DNA of 64,000 nt from assembly GCF_022605165.1 (NCBI RefSeq), contig NC_063069.1:496001-560000 (forward strand). Direction: 5' to 3'. Within the stretch, counting starts at the first letter, position 1. Each line of letters opens with the position of its first letter. Under the pieces are notes generated by a model. That model was not told the origin of the DNA and did not search any database. It saw only the letters and a program-made list of their open reading frames with translations. This document shows, one piece after another, positions 1 through 11,608 of this stretch. The stretch comes from Purpureocillium takamizusanense. Lineage: Eukaryota > Ascomycota > Sordariomycetes > Hypocreales > Ophiocordycipitaceae. The position numbers and the translations under genes are program-made.

Positions 1-425
1 ATGTCTCCACTAGCCCAGTTGCCCAAAGTTTATGGTGCCGTGCGGTATATTATTGCAACTAGATACCAAACACAGGATCCATAGTACCAGTTCTCACTAT
101 CCGAGTGTATTCATCTGTGAGGCTTGGGGTGCCATGGCCAAACGAACCAAATTGTCAAATTAGGTACGTAGTTTCAAGGCCCTATAGGGACTTCCCTCCG
201 GGGCGTAGTCAAATGGAACTTCGTTCCTCAAGGCACAGTGCGTCCATCCGCTCTTTTCCACCAAGATTCCCATAGTCAACCCCATCACAATCACGGGGAT
301 ACACACTCCAGACCTGAAGCCCTGCCCACAACGCCTGAAACCGTAGGCCCCATCTCCAACCCCTGCAGACTTGAGCGCCGCCGCCCAGGCCACGGGGAAG
401 ACCGGTGATGACGTCGAGCTGTCGC
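1..425. other. Left-edge interval, possible extra exon of the Kex2-type precursor
   Basis: No independent gene is visible here. On the minus strand, positions 424-209 hold an open frame beginning with the sense KRQLDVITG, very close to the KRQLDILTK unit of the neighbouring secreted precursor but in another frame. It could be joined by an intron at 425-482 (donor GTCAAG, acceptor TTAAG), adding 71 residues, or it could be a frameshifted leftover. Confidence 0.35.
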
Positions 426-983
426 TTAACTATCTCCATGTGTCGCTCCAGTCATGGGCCGGGAGGCAGTGTTGCGCTTGACCTTCCAGTCTTCGTCGTC
501 ACGATGATGACCGAAATGGATTGTGCCAGCACCGCCGGAGGGCTGGCCGTTGATGATGCCGCCGCCAGCTCCGGCGGCAGAGTCTTTGCCGACATTGCCC
601 GCGCCGCCAGAAAGGTTGTCGCCGGAGATACCACCGCCGGTACCGGCACCGCCAATGCCGTCGGGCTTGCCCTGTCGCTTCATCAGGCCGCCAAGTCCGC
701 CCTGCTGGCGCTTCTCCATGTCGGTCATCTCCATGCGCTTGTTGATGACGCCCAGGAGCTTGGTGAGGATGTCTAGCTGTCGCTTCTCGTGCCCCTCCGT
801 GGGCTCACCCGCGCCGGCCTTCATCATGAGGTCAAGCATGCCCTTAGAGTCGTACTTGCTGTCTGTGGCGGGCATGCCGTTCTCCCTGGCCATATTGTTG
901 TCCATGGGCTTGGCACCCTCGCTCCCCATAGCGAGGGCACCGCCGGCCAGGGCGGCGATGGTAACAGCACTGCTGAACTTCAT
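426..983 (-). CDS. Secreted precursor with multiple Lys-Arg (Kex2) sites
   Basis: Predicted 185-residue secretory protein. The frame is open further upstream to 1124, but the start at 983 is chosen because it places a classical signal peptide (MKFSSAVTIAALAGGALA) at the N-terminus. Five Lys-Arg sites follow at about residues 68, 81, 91, 100 and 167. They cut out short peptides such as QLDILTKLLGVIN and QQGGLGGLM, then a Gly-rich block (GGAGTGGGISG and similar). Dibasic sites of this type are cleaved by the Golgi protease Kex2 in fungi, so the product is probably a set of small secreted peptides. No cysteines are seen in the mature part. The family is not one I recognise. The C-terminus is uncertain because a homologous KRQLDVITG unit lies just downstream in another frame and may be reached by splicing (425-482). 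Confidence 0.6.
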   Translation of the reverse strand: MKFSSAVTIAALAGGALAMGSEGAKPMDNNMARENGMPATDSKYDSKGMLDLMMKAGAGEPTEGHEKRQLDILTKLLGVINKRMEMTDMEKRQQGGLGGLMKRQGKPDGIGGAGTGGGISGDNLSGGAGNVGKDSAAGAGGGIINGQPSGGAGTIHFGHHRDDEDWKVKRNTASRPMTGATHGDS

Positions 984-1673
984 GGACTGTGTAGAGGAGT
1001 GACTGTGGTACGGTATCAACAAAAATGGCTCCGGGGTGGTGCTAGAGAGACGGCGATGGGCGTGGGGAAGGGGATGTAAAGGACAACGGGTGCTACTCAC
1101 AACCCTCGGGACCCAACTAGGCACTACACTATATACTTATTAAGCCCACCTTGTCTATCACATTGCTGGAATCCGACACGATAGACTCGTCCTGGCCTCA
1201 AGCCTATCAAAGCAGCGGACGGATGCGAAACGTCTGCCCCGTTGCGCCAGCGCCTGCACCACGGACTGGCATCGAAATCCGGCCGTGAGGCACATCTCAG
1301 AATTCCGATCGGCCCTGGAGAGAAGGGAGAGGCGGCCCTGGCGACGAGAAAGCGATCGGTCGCCCAGCGCCGTACAGGAATTCCGGGTCGTGGCAGCTAA
1401 GACATCGACGGCTTTGGCGGGCTCTCGGCGTGTTTGGGGAATGCGAGATGCGCCCGAGACTTACTACCCGATCCGGTAGCTATAGCGCTTTTTATTATGA
1501 ATCTATATTTCATGCATACGTCCGTACTTTATACGCCATAGCACGCAATATTTGCTGATATTCCCGTGTCCAGTCGGCGGCGCAATCCAGTGCGCTCATC
1601 GTCGCTCTATAGGCTCATGTACTTCGTATATGCCAGGCATCAAACGCCCAATCGGGCTGTCCAAGATCCGATG
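984..1673. other. Intergenic: promoter of the Kex2-type precursor and 3' flank of the oxidase
   Basis: About 690 bases with no gene I can support. The precursor is transcribed to the left, so its promoter lies here. The sequence near 1130-1160 is AT-richer. Nothing else is recognised. Confidence 0.4.
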
Positions 1674-4066
1674 CTACGCCAGGCATCGTTGTCCAGCTCT
1701 TTGTTTCGCCCCCGCATCAATGTCGCCTACCTGCAGCACGATGCCCATGCCCACCGCTTGGTGCCACAAAACGTGGCAGTGTAGTAGCCACAGCCCGTTG
1801 TTGTCCAACGCGAACCGCAGCACTACGTAGCCCATCGACGGCACATAGACTGTATCCTTCCGCAGCGGGGTCTTGGTGTCTACCTCCGCGGCCACTGCCT
1901 CCGCTTGCTGCTTGTCAAACGGGTTGTACCCCCTGTTGAGCCCCATGGTCGCCGTCTGTGACCTGACGACGTAGAAGCTGTAGCCGTGCTGCGATATTAT
2001 CAGGCGAGGCCCAAAAGGAGGTGCAGGCGCGGGAAAACTCACCAGATGGAACGGGTGACCTTTATCGTCGTAGTTGTTGAGCACCAGCTCCATCCACCGC
2101 TCCTCGCCCGTCTCTTTGATCCAGGGGACCTTGAGCTTCTGCGCGCTTGTCGGCTGTTTGATGGCGTCTACCCATTGCGCACGGTCTAATGCCAGCAGAG
2201 GCGGTTTGTGTGGTTCTGAGACCACCCATGATGTGTGGTTGACGGTGGCGACAGGGCGGTTGTGGTTCGCGCCGCGGATAGTCATCGCCGAGTAGAGCAC
2301 CGCCGTCTCTGCGGGCTCGGCTAGGCCCGTCGGCGATGAACCGAGCGGCGCGCCTCGCAGGTCATTGAGGTTGAGCTCTGAGGCTGCAACACCTTCCTCG
2401 TGTCTTCTTTCTGGTACAGATGGCGACGTCCATGAGAGCGGAAACTCCTGCTCGGGGGTGAGGGCAAAGTTGTGGAGATTCATATTTCTGGTGCCTTGCT
2501 GTCAGCCCAACGCCCCTTGAACATTGATGTGGCACTGGTCATCGACTTACTCCTTGTCCAGCGTCACAATCAGCTTGGCACCCTGTTCCGAACGAGCTCT
2601 TGCTGTGGTACCGGATGCCTGCTGCACGATAACGTCCATGCGTTCACCCGGATACAACACTCCGATGGAACGCGCCGCATGCGTGTCGTTGGCGACCGCG
2701 TGTCCACCATCGACGGTAATGACCTGCATGCTCCCCTCCGATAATGATAGTGTAATGCCGGCAGATACGCTGCGAAACAGTCAGTGACTAATCTCGGCGA
2801 GTACAATGTCAACATGAACGCACCCAGTGTTCACAACCCTCAGTCTCACGCGTCGGTCCCGCAGCACCGTCTCCGGCATGGCCACAGAGCTGCAGTTGAC
2901 GGGCCACGCTTTGACCGCCATGGAACAGTTGTATGATCCCCGTCCATTGATTAGCATGGAGTCTGGAGCGGGCTACAGGCCAACAATTAGCGGTTATGAA
3001 ACGCCGACTTGCCATCAATCGTCTGAGACGTGACCCCAGTCCCAACTCACCTCATACATGTAATGGTTCGGATCCTCGAACCACTCCAGGACGTCTACGG
3101 CTGAGCGGTGATACCAATCACCGACCAGGAGAAGCTGCTCCGCATCATACGAGTGCGTTGCCAGCTCGTTGCGGGCGTCTTTCGTATTAGCAGGCTTGTG
3201 CACCACCAAGCCGCCAAAAAGCCCGTCAGCGCGTTGCACGCCGGAGTGGGCGTGGTACCTGACCAGGACGAGTAAGCTACAGCTTGTGATGCTGATGTTC
3301 GCAGTAACAAGATGAGAGGCCTTACCAATAGGTCCCTGATTGAGAGTCGTCGATGTGGAAGCGGTAGGTGAGGTTGGCAGAGGCCGGAATGGCACACTGA
3401 GTGAGCGCCACCACGCCGTCCATGTCGTTGGCGCCTGGCATGCGCACGGATGAGTGAGCAGAGTCACTAATGATACGGTGGGATACATAAAAGGAAGCAT
3501 TGGTTTGGCGTACCCTTCATGGTCAGTCCGTGCCAATGCACGGCGACGCCTTCTTCGGCGCTCGCACGGTCGACATGGTTATGGACGTTGACGACCAGTT
3601 CGTCGCCCGACCTCGCCTCAACCAGCGGGCCCGGGAATTGCCCTGCGAACGACTCATGTTAGTCCCAGCGCAAACGGACGTGGCCCGAGAAGAGAAGACA
3701 ATATGTCAATGGGGGGGGGGGCGGACCGTTGATCAGGTACACAGTCTTGACGACGCCGTCAGGCGCACGCAGCCCCTGGGTGATGTTCCAATCCAGGTAG
3801 ATTGTCTTGGCCTCGCGATAGACGTGGTCTTCGGGGTGAAGAGTGAACCCATCGTCGACACGCGCGGGCTTTGCGTCGCCGCTGGCAGGCGTGCTCGGTG
3901 GTCGCGCTCCGGCTTCGTCATGTTCCACCGCAAGGCTCACAACGCGCGACGAAAAGGCATAGACGAGAAAGACGGACGTGGAGACGGCCACCAGCCCACC
4001 GAGAAACACCAGCAGCAGAAGCCTCCCGGCCCGCGCCGGCGCCGGCGGCTTGCCCGATTGTCTCAT
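1674..4066 (-). CDS. Multicopper oxidase (laccase/ascorbate oxidase-like), N-terminal membrane anchor
   Basis: Copper enzyme that oxidises phenols, metals or ascorbate-like substrates while reducing oxygen to water; the substrate cannot be told from sequence. The spliced model has 8 exons and 637 residues. Introns are at 3643-3726, 3435-3513, 3259-3325, 2973-3050, 2770-2823, 2488-2550 and 1989-2042. All four copper motifs are intact: HWHGL (149-153), WYHAHSG (193-199), HPFHLHGY (529-536) and HCHVLWH (603-609) with Met at the axial type-1 position. The HPFHL/HGY motif is only complete after removing the 54-nt intron. Residues about 15-37 form one hydrophobic helix after a basic N-terminus, which looks like a signal anchor instead of a cleaved signal, so the catalytic domains would face the lumen or outside. 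Length fits fungal three-cupredoxin oxidases. No C-terminal helix of Fet3 type is seen. Confidence 0.88.
3711..3722. repeat. Poly-G tract inside first intron of the oxidase
   Basis: A run of G (C on the coding strand) directly after the donor site of the first intron of the multicopper oxidase gene. It lies in non-coding sequence, so length change would not alter the protein, but it is a likely place for sequencing error. Confidence 0.7.
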
Positions 4067-6920
4067 GCTGGAAGTCGTGTCGTCGGGTCCTTCTCCCGCT
4101 CCTCTTCCTCCGCCATTGACAAGAACTCAAGACGAGTAGCACCGGGCGCTCAGTATGCAGTTAGTAGGAGCTGCAGCAAGCCAAGTTGAAAATGTCGGCT
4201 GTGAAGAAAAAACGCCTCCGGCGGACACGCGAGTTGTCTCACGGGCGCCGGGTCTAGGCTTCGCCAACCTGGAATGGACGGCAACGGCAGCTCGGACGAC
4301 GGATGAGGGGGCAGGCGTGCCTGAGCAGGGCCGGAATGACAAGCGGCGGGGTGTATGACGACGAGATTAAAATTGATGGCGTGTAGCTCGGCAGGTGTCG
4401 AGCCAACTTTGCGGCGTGTTGGCTCAAAATCCCCGAATGCCCAGGTTTGAACCCAGGCTCCGGGAGCTTGGATGCGGTCCGACAGACAACAAGCACACCC
4501 ATGCGCCGTCGGGGGGGGGGAGAGGGGTTGTTGGTGCAGGCAGGGTGCAGCAGGTCGTTCAGTCAGGCGCCGCCGTCGATCCCTTTGTTGCAAGGGGCTT
4601 TTATTTTAGTCTTGGGGTTTGGGGTTTGGGAAAAGACGAGAAGACGAGATGGTGCAAAGGACTGGTCAAGGGGCAACAAAGGCGTCAACACACAGACAAT
4701 CACGAGTCACAATGAGGCAAGACTCAATTCAACTCTCAAGGGCTAACGACACCAGACGACCGCCTTGGCTGCATTGTCCAAACTCCCTGATCAACTACGG
4801 AGTAGTAACGTTAGTATCCGTCACGGGAGGCGTCGGCCTTGTGACGAGTGCCAGCCACCCGACGACCGGGGAGGGTCGGCGCGCTGGCCTCCAACAAACT
4901 TCCAACCCTTCTCCACGGCACCCTTGAATTGTCCCTCGTGGCGGCGCATGTGGGGGTGGTCTCGGGGCCACGGCGCAGCGCCCTCCTTGGCCGACGCCTT
5001 GCCCCTCCATCCTTCAACAAGCCCGTTGTTGATGCATGATGCCCTTTTGTCCGTGCTGAGCTCCGGCAGCATCTGCTGGCATCGAATCGGCAGTTATGCC
5101 TTGAGACCCTGCCGCGGACGCCACGACCCGATCAGTGGCAAACCCACAAAGGGCGGGTGTGGATGGAACTGAGGCAAGTGAGGAGATGGATGTCCAGCTT
5201 GAGCGAGTTGCTCTCCAGAGTCCACGCCTCATGGCGTCGCCACCGGCGGAGCGTCAATTTTCAATGCGCAATGCGCACAAACCTTTTGCAACTTGGCCGG
5301 CTCTTCGTAGCAGGCGTTGATGAATTTCCCCCTTCGAACCGAAATCCCTGTTCAGGCGTCGGCGAGGGTAGCCTAGAGGGCCAAGGGCAAGGGCAAGGGC
5401 AATCTCGCTCCATGCCCATGACTTGCATCTAGATCTTCCGCCACGACTCACTCGTGTCTCACTCTTGGGCATCAAAGCAGGCAGTGCACCCATGCTGCCA
5501 TCGTTGCCAGGGGTAGACAGTCGATTGTACATTCGGAGTACTTTGTTCCCAGGCAGCTTTTCACCCATCACGACATGGACACGCGACAGACATAGATGTA
5601 CGGAGTACTCGCATACATGCATGCAACGGCAGGTCTAAGGCGACATCTTGGTACTACACCATCTGCTGCCAAGCCCATCACCCGTGTACCCTGAAAGTTG
5701 TCGTGTGAGTTGGCCCTCCCCTTTGGTTCGAGATGAACCCTCCCCTCCCTGCCCTTCCCATCCCCAGATGCGCGACGGCTGGCTGCCTGCATGTGATGGC
5801 CCTTGACGGAGCCTGATGTGGCGTCGCCTTTCAGGCACGGCATCGGCTCCGCGTCGCCGCCGGTACGTCCGCGCTTCTCGTCCCACGGTGCGGGCCTATG
5901 CGGTCGTGGAATCCAGTACTGTTGCAACGTTGCTGGTCGTAATATGTCCGTGAGGCGGCGTTGCACGTTGGCGTAGACACGACAGGGACGGGCTCCAATT
6001 TGAGAGACGCATTTGCTGCTTGCCTGCCGTTTGATCCGATCTCTCTCTACACACCGCCGTCTTGGACGGACGTGCGTGCCTACGTCACTCCACTAGGGGG
6101 GGACCAGCCGGCCGCCAGCACGAGGGGACGGGAGGAGACGCTGCGGCGCAGGAGGGACCGACTGCAGGGTTCAGACAGGAGGGAGCGGCCCCTCCCCCCG
6201 CTCCATCAGCAGGTACCAAGAAGGGCCTGCAGTGTGCGTGCATGCTCGGCGGGCTTGTCGAGTCGTGCCGGCCTCCCTCCGTCTGGTGGATCTAGATCTT
6301 CGCGAGACTCGCATCCCCAGCCCCGGTTTTCCTCCTTCCCCTCAAGTCGAGTAGGTAACAGAGGGCCAGAAAGAAGGGGTTCGCAACAGCACAGTAGTAC
6401 AGAGACCTCAGTCCAGAACGGACAAGGCTCATCGGACGGACGGACGGGCCCTGTCGCATAGGCACACGGCCACACGCTTGCACGCGCTTGTCCCATTGCC
6501 ACCCAATGCCCGCCTCCGAGGCTCCCCTCGTGGCATCATTCTAGTTTTGTTAGTGCGGGTGTATATTATGCAAGGCTGCTGCAACCCTCCCGCGCGGGCG
6601 GATAAGTGCGTGCTGCTGCTGCTTGCTGCTGCCGCCGCCGCTGCCGCTGCAACCCCAAGAATTCGCCGGGGACTGATCACCACTGATCACCACCCCCTGC
6701 CTGTTTCCTATCCTGGCCCGCTCTTGGCCCGTTTATATATCCCGACAACAGGTCGTCCGGGACAGATGAGAAATGCGAGATGCCTGATTGATCGACACGG
6801 CTCCCCCCCTATCACCAGCTCGTGGACCTCTGGTGTCACAAAGCTGCTACGACTGGACCGACTTGAGAACTCCCAAGACGCGGTTCTTCATCAGCTCTGA
6901 AACCGCCAGTAACAGCGAGT
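4067..6920. other. Gene-poor interval, promoters of oxidase and phospholipase
   Basis: About 2.85 kb between divergently oriented genes. Open frames here are short, lack splice-linked partners and show no recognisable domain. A GCT/GCC trinucleotide stretch lies at about 6611-6650, followed by a direct repeat of TGATCACCAC at about 6674-6693, both upstream of the phospholipase start. I see no gene. Confidence 0.5.
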
Positions 6921-9339
6921 ATGCGATCCAAAGGCCTCGCTTGGGCCGCGACGGCCCTCGCGCCGCTGGCCGTCAGCGCCGCCGGCTCGCTCAGGGACAT
7001 CAAGCACATCGTTCTGTTCATGCAGGAGAATCGCGCCTTTGACCATGTGCGACCCCACGAGCTCAACTTCGTTCCCACACAGCAGATGAGAACAACCGAA
7101 TCTGACACCCTCGCAGTACTTTGGCACCATGGCCGGCGTGCGGGGATTTGGTGACCCCAACGTCCAGGTGAATAGTGACAACCGGACCGTCTTCGAGCAG
7201 TGAGTGACATCATGACTCTGTGAGGAGCTGAGCCCTCTTCCACCATCGCACCTTTGCTCACAGATTTTGCGTCCGCTTTGCACCAGGCCCATCCCCGAGG
7301 CCAAAAACGGCGTCAGTGTCTTGAAACCATGGCACATCAACTACCTGGGCGGCGAGTGGAAGGAGGCCACGCAGTGCATGGCCGCTGGTGACAATGGTTG
7401 GGGCGCCATGCACGCGGCTTACAACAACGGCCTCGGAAACAACTGGGTCAGTGCCGATAGCCCCTTCAGCTTGGGCTACTTCAAGCGCGAAGACGTTCCC
7501 ACGCAGTGGGACATTGCCGAGGGCTGGACCCTGGCCGACATGGCCACGCAGAGCGTCCTCGCCGCGACAGACCCCAACCGTATCATGTGGATGAGTGGCT
7601 CCATCAATATCCCCGGCTCGCCGTCGAATCCAGACGGGTCCGGTGGCATCATTATTGACAACTCGGCCACGCCTGGTAAGTCATGATGAACGGCTCAGCT
7701 CCTGAAGCCAGCCCGAACCACGCACTGATGTGTGCCCGCTCCTTCACTTACACACTCTTGAATACAGGTTGCGAGGCCCCGCGCCTAAACTGCTTTCCCT
7801 TCGTCTGGAAGACGTTTCCAGAGTATCTCGAAGACGCCGGCATCTCGTGGCAGGTCTGGCAGGACTTTGATAACTTCGAGGACAACATGCTCGCCTACTT
7901 TGAGCAGTATCAGCTCGCCAAGAACGGCTCGGCTCTACGCGATAAGGGCAACTCATACCCGGGCCTCGACGCCTTCTACAAGGCCGCGGCCGATGGCACG
8001 CTGCCCCAGGTCAGCTGGATCGTGGGCCCTCAGGAAATGGCCGAGCACGCGCCCAACCAGCCCGTCGACGGCGCCTGGCTGCAGAAGAAGGTCGTCGACG
8101 CCGTCACCAGCAGCCCCAAGTATCACGAGACGGTCCTCATCATCAGCTACGACGGTAAGTCATCCCCGTCCCCCCCGCGCCGCCAACCACACTCTACTTA
8201 CACCGCCGACAGAGCAGGGTGGGTGGGCAGACCACGTCGTACCCCAAGCACCCGACCGGGATGCGGCCGGGGAATGGCTCATGGACCCATACAACCAGTA
8301 CGGCAACGTGCCCGTTGGCCCAGGTAAGATCAGCATCGGCGCCGAGAGGGTTCTCCCGGCGACTCTTTCGGGGACGTTGTGACTGACGGAGGCACAGGCT
8401 GGCGCACGCCCCGAACCATCGTATCACCCTGGACTCGCGGCGGCAACGTCTTCACCGAGCGCGCCGACCATACGTCGGACATCATGTTCGTCGAGCAATG
8501 GGCCGCAGCTCAGGGCTACCGAGGCGTCTACAGCAAGGAGCTCACACAGTGGCGCAGGGACCACATGTCCAACCTCGTCAACGCGTTTGACTTTAGTCAG
8601 GTATGTTCGCTTCTTCAACAACGCCATCCATGTGTAACCACCGAGTCAACTAACTAGCCCGGTGCAGTCTGACACGTCTTCCGCCCACATCACCCAGCCG
8701 CCTACCCCCGAGAGTCTCCCCGACGATGGCACTCACTTCAGCGGCAACCTTAGCCTTGGTTCTCTCACAGGTCCGTGGGTCGGCCCGGCCAAATGCCTAC
8801 AGGATCACAAATCCTCGAGACCCGAAATCCCTTACGGATCCTCCAATGCCAATCAAAACATGTCCTCCCTCGTCGAAGAGGGCTTCAAGCGCGTTCGCGG
8901 CAGGCTCACCGAGGGCCGATACTTGACGTTTGAGAGCCGCGGTCTCGCGCTGACGGCAATCCGAGACCGATACGCCGGCGTCACTAGGGCCACGAAGCGC
9001 CACGACGACATCCGCCAGCGGTGGATCGTCCACGCCATTCCCGGGACCAGCGACCAGTTCACCATACAGTCCGCATGGAATTACAAGTGGATTTGCGGTG
9101 GCACCCGTTATCTCGGCACCCTGACGAGCGATGAGTCACGGGCGCAGGCCTTCACCTTCAGATACAACCCCAACGGCGCCGTGTACACTGTGCAGGTGGC
9201 CGATAAGGACCAATACGTCAGCGTCCAGCAGTCAAGCGGTTGGTCGCTGCAGACTCTACTTGCCTCGTCCGCTACTCCGCTTCAGTGGAACAGTAGGAAA
9301 GAGTGGTTCGAGATTTACAGCGTGTCGTACCTCCAGTAG
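6921..9339 (+). CDS. Phosphoesterase-family phospholipase C, secreted
   Basis: Bacterial-type non-haemolytic phospholipase C/acid phosphatase superfamily enzyme, expected to hydrolyse phospholipid head groups or phosphate esters outside the cell. Seven exons give 656 residues. Introns are at 7047-7116, 7200-7286, 7676-7767, 8155-8212, 8324-8397 and 8601-8667. A signal peptide (MRSKGLAWAATALAPLAVSA) is followed at once by the family signature QENRAFDHYFGTM, complete only after intron 1 is removed. Further family features are the AGDNGWGAMH region, SYDEQGGWADHVVP (metal-binding Asp/His) across intron 4, and RADHTSDIMFVEQW. The last exon (about residues 434-656) forms the C-terminal beta-rich domain seen in PLC relatives. 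Length agrees with the family. The second acceptor (7286) was chosen to keep the reading frame into PIPEAKNG and is the least certain junction. Confidence 0.88.
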
Positions 9340-9549
9340 TGCGACGCGACGGTTGACCGTCGTCAACGTTTTGAGAGCGACGACGCATAGTATAGATGCA
9401 TTGCCGGCGGGCTGATTTGTAGATGACGATGAGCCGTACATACAAGAGGCGTTTTGGGGCATTTGGTAGTCATTCGATACCTGGCATGCGAGGGGGGAAC
9501 ATGAATTAACCCGCATCTTACATTGATGGGGTGCTAAGGGATCTCGCCA

Positions 9550-10900
9550 TCAAAACCCCCCATCAGGTACCTGTTTGAGCTCGCATGGGATGTCGTTGCT
9601 GCCTCCATCAACGCCTGCAACTGGCACGCGATTTCCGCACCAGTCCAGTCTGGCCGTCGTCGACTTATCCTACACCGCGAAAAACATGACGATGCCAGAC
9701 ATGGCAACGGCTGAGGCAAACGCGCTGGCCAGGACATATGCGCGGCCACCACCCGAGCATGCGCTTCCGGATGTATGAGTTAAAGAGCCAGGACAGGCAG
9801 AACGCCGGCCATAGATGCGTCAGGTTGTAAGGTGCGAAGCTAAGGGTACCGGAAAAGAGCACCGGCACGTGGACGTAGCGCACAACTATTCGGAAAGCGT
9901 CTCTGCAGGAAGAAGAAGGGAACAGGTAGTATGGCACCAGCGAGGAAGCCCCAGGTGACGGAGTTATACAGCTGACCCCATCCAAATATTCACTTTAGGC
10001 CAATGGCGCCCATGATGACGGTTGCTGTAAAATACGTGTGCGTCCCCGAGTCACTTTGTTTAAGTTTTGTGTCAGGAATTGCAGTTGAAAGTGCAGAGTC
10101 ATAGGCGAGTCGAGATTGACGACAGAGAAACATGAACTCACCAGGACACGAAAGCCTGCCTGGCTGATCTACCGTACAAGACGCCGTCAATGTGTGTGAG
10201 CTGCCACTGGTTCACGCCAAGCGATACAAACGCTGCAAGTACTGTGGCCCAGATTTGGATGGCAAACGTCAGTTGCGGAGGGATCTTGCAGTAGTGTGCC
10301 ATCTTGTTCCTTTTGGTTGAACGGCCCGGGGTTGAGAGAGAAAGAGAGCGACCCGAGTCCAATTCTTCTGGTAGGCAGCACCTTTGCCATCAACACCCCA
10401 CAGGGGTAGGATAGAAGCTGGGCCACGTATGACAGTATAAATATGGACGGATATCGCAGTGAGAAGAACTGATCGATACCAGTGCCAAGGATAGCAAACA
10501 GGCTACCCAGGAACCATGCTCGGAACGTGTTAACTGGCGTCGACGGGTCGTCTGATGGATCAACCACGGCTCGAACTTCTAGATACGGGGGGTTGTTGAC
10601 TATGTGCTCCTTCTGTTCGTAGAACTCAGACAACAGCGTTTAGGCGACCTCCATGTCAACATCGCTTCTGTTGTCTTTGACTAAGTTGGCCGCTCTCTCA
10701 AGAATGTCCCTAGGAAAGTTGTAGCCGTGTATGTGTTCGTAATACATGCATCGTACTGTGTCGACGATACCGCCACCCGCCCCGTCCTTGGAGATGCACA
10801 TCAAATCGGCTTTCATATTGTCATTGTCGATCTTGGCGTGTTGTATCTCGACTGCAGGAGAGTTTTGACGGAGAGCCTGGGGCTTTTCGCTGTTGGCCAT
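9550..10900 (-). pseudogene. Degraded OPT-family oligopeptide transporter
   Basis: Remnant of a proton-coupled oligopeptide transporter. The N-terminal cytoplasmic region and first membrane helices are recognisable (PVNTFRAWFLGSLFAILGTG, SYPCGVLMAKVLP, NPGPFN). The sequence then jumps near 10,310, in a different frame, straight to a C-terminal motif (HYCKIPPQLTF). Roughly half of the usual 700-900 residue protein is therefore missing. An in-frame TAA at 10,642-10,640 interrupts the N-terminal part; CAA to TAA would explain it. Further frame changes occur near 10,170 (HIDGV to CTVDQP), near 9,910 and near 9,740. C-terminal traces (RYVHVPVLFSGT, NLTHLWPAFCLSW, VPVAGVDGGS) run to 9550. Some shifts could hide introns, but the deletion and the nonsense codon make function very unlikely. 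Confidence 0.88.
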
Positions 10901-11339
10901 CGTAGTACGCCGGGGATCACAACGACACGTTTATGAATGTACACGAAAAATCGCGCTGACGGAACTGCAATGCCGCGATCGGGATGATTTACATATTGGC
11001 TTTAGATGTTACACACTCCGATACCCCGCGTAGCATGAACGCGGGGCGAGAGCGTATCTATTCACGGCAGTCTCCTAGCAAATTACTTACAGGGATTCAT
11101 GTTATAGTTAGTGACCGGATAGAATCGATAATCATGACTCGTGGCTTAATAGTAGGGTATGTGACCACGTAACAGGAAAATGGTCTTATGGCATTTTGCA
11201 GCTACGTGCGGTATTCTCCGAAAATCAACATCATTACCCCCCAGCAGGCTGCAGGTGCGTGCATGAGCTTTGTTCAATCTGTAAGCCTCATTGCCGTTCC
11301 CCAAGTCAAGGCGCAGTCCCATGGTATTTCGTTGCAGCA
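10901..11339. other. AT-richer intergenic interval
   Basis: No gene seen. It holds the former promoter side of the dead transporter and the 3' flank of the small protein gene at 11,340-11,608. Confidence 0.4.
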
Positions 11340-11608
11340 CTATTTCTTCAGATGCAGAGCCTCCTTGACCTTGTCGAGCGTTGACTCTTTGTGATGCGGA
11401 GCCTCTTTATTGGCTGGTGCGTCGCCGAGCTCCCCTGAGGGCTTCTGTGCCTTGGGTTGGTCATTATCGTGCTCGTGCAGCTGTGGCGCCGATGTCAGCA
11501 ATGAATGGCCGTTCATACGGGGTCGCGACATGCCCTTTCTTCCTCCAACTCGGCGTTGTGGATGAGATCGTGGCCTTCGATGGCCGCCTCGTCGGTGATT
11601 CCACTCAT
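11340..11608 (-). CDS. Small charged hypothetical protein (76 aa), one very short intron
   Basis: Function unknown. Exon 1 (11,608-11,519) starts MSGITDEAAIEGHDLIHN and is preceded by CAAAC, a good fungal start context. A 38-nt intron (11,481-11,518; GTATGA donor, CTGAC branch, CACAG acceptor) joins it in phase 0 to exon 2, which ends STLDKVKEALHLKK. Without splicing the frame stops after 31 residues. The protein is hydrophilic, rich in Glu, His and Lys, has no signal peptide or membrane segment, and ends in a short amphipathic basic helix. It resembles in style the small stress- or conidiation-associated proteins of filamentous fungi, but I cannot place it in a family. Confidence 0.55.

Noticed and set aside
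984..1124. In-frame N-terminal extension of the Kex2-type precursor
   Set aside because: It would bury the signal peptide 47 residues inside the protein; the ATG at 983 gives a normal secretory start.
4440..4475. tRNA-like T-loop sequence (GGTTTGAACCC)
   Set aside because: No acceptor stem, D-arm or anticodon arm can be paired around it; no other tRNA was found by eye.
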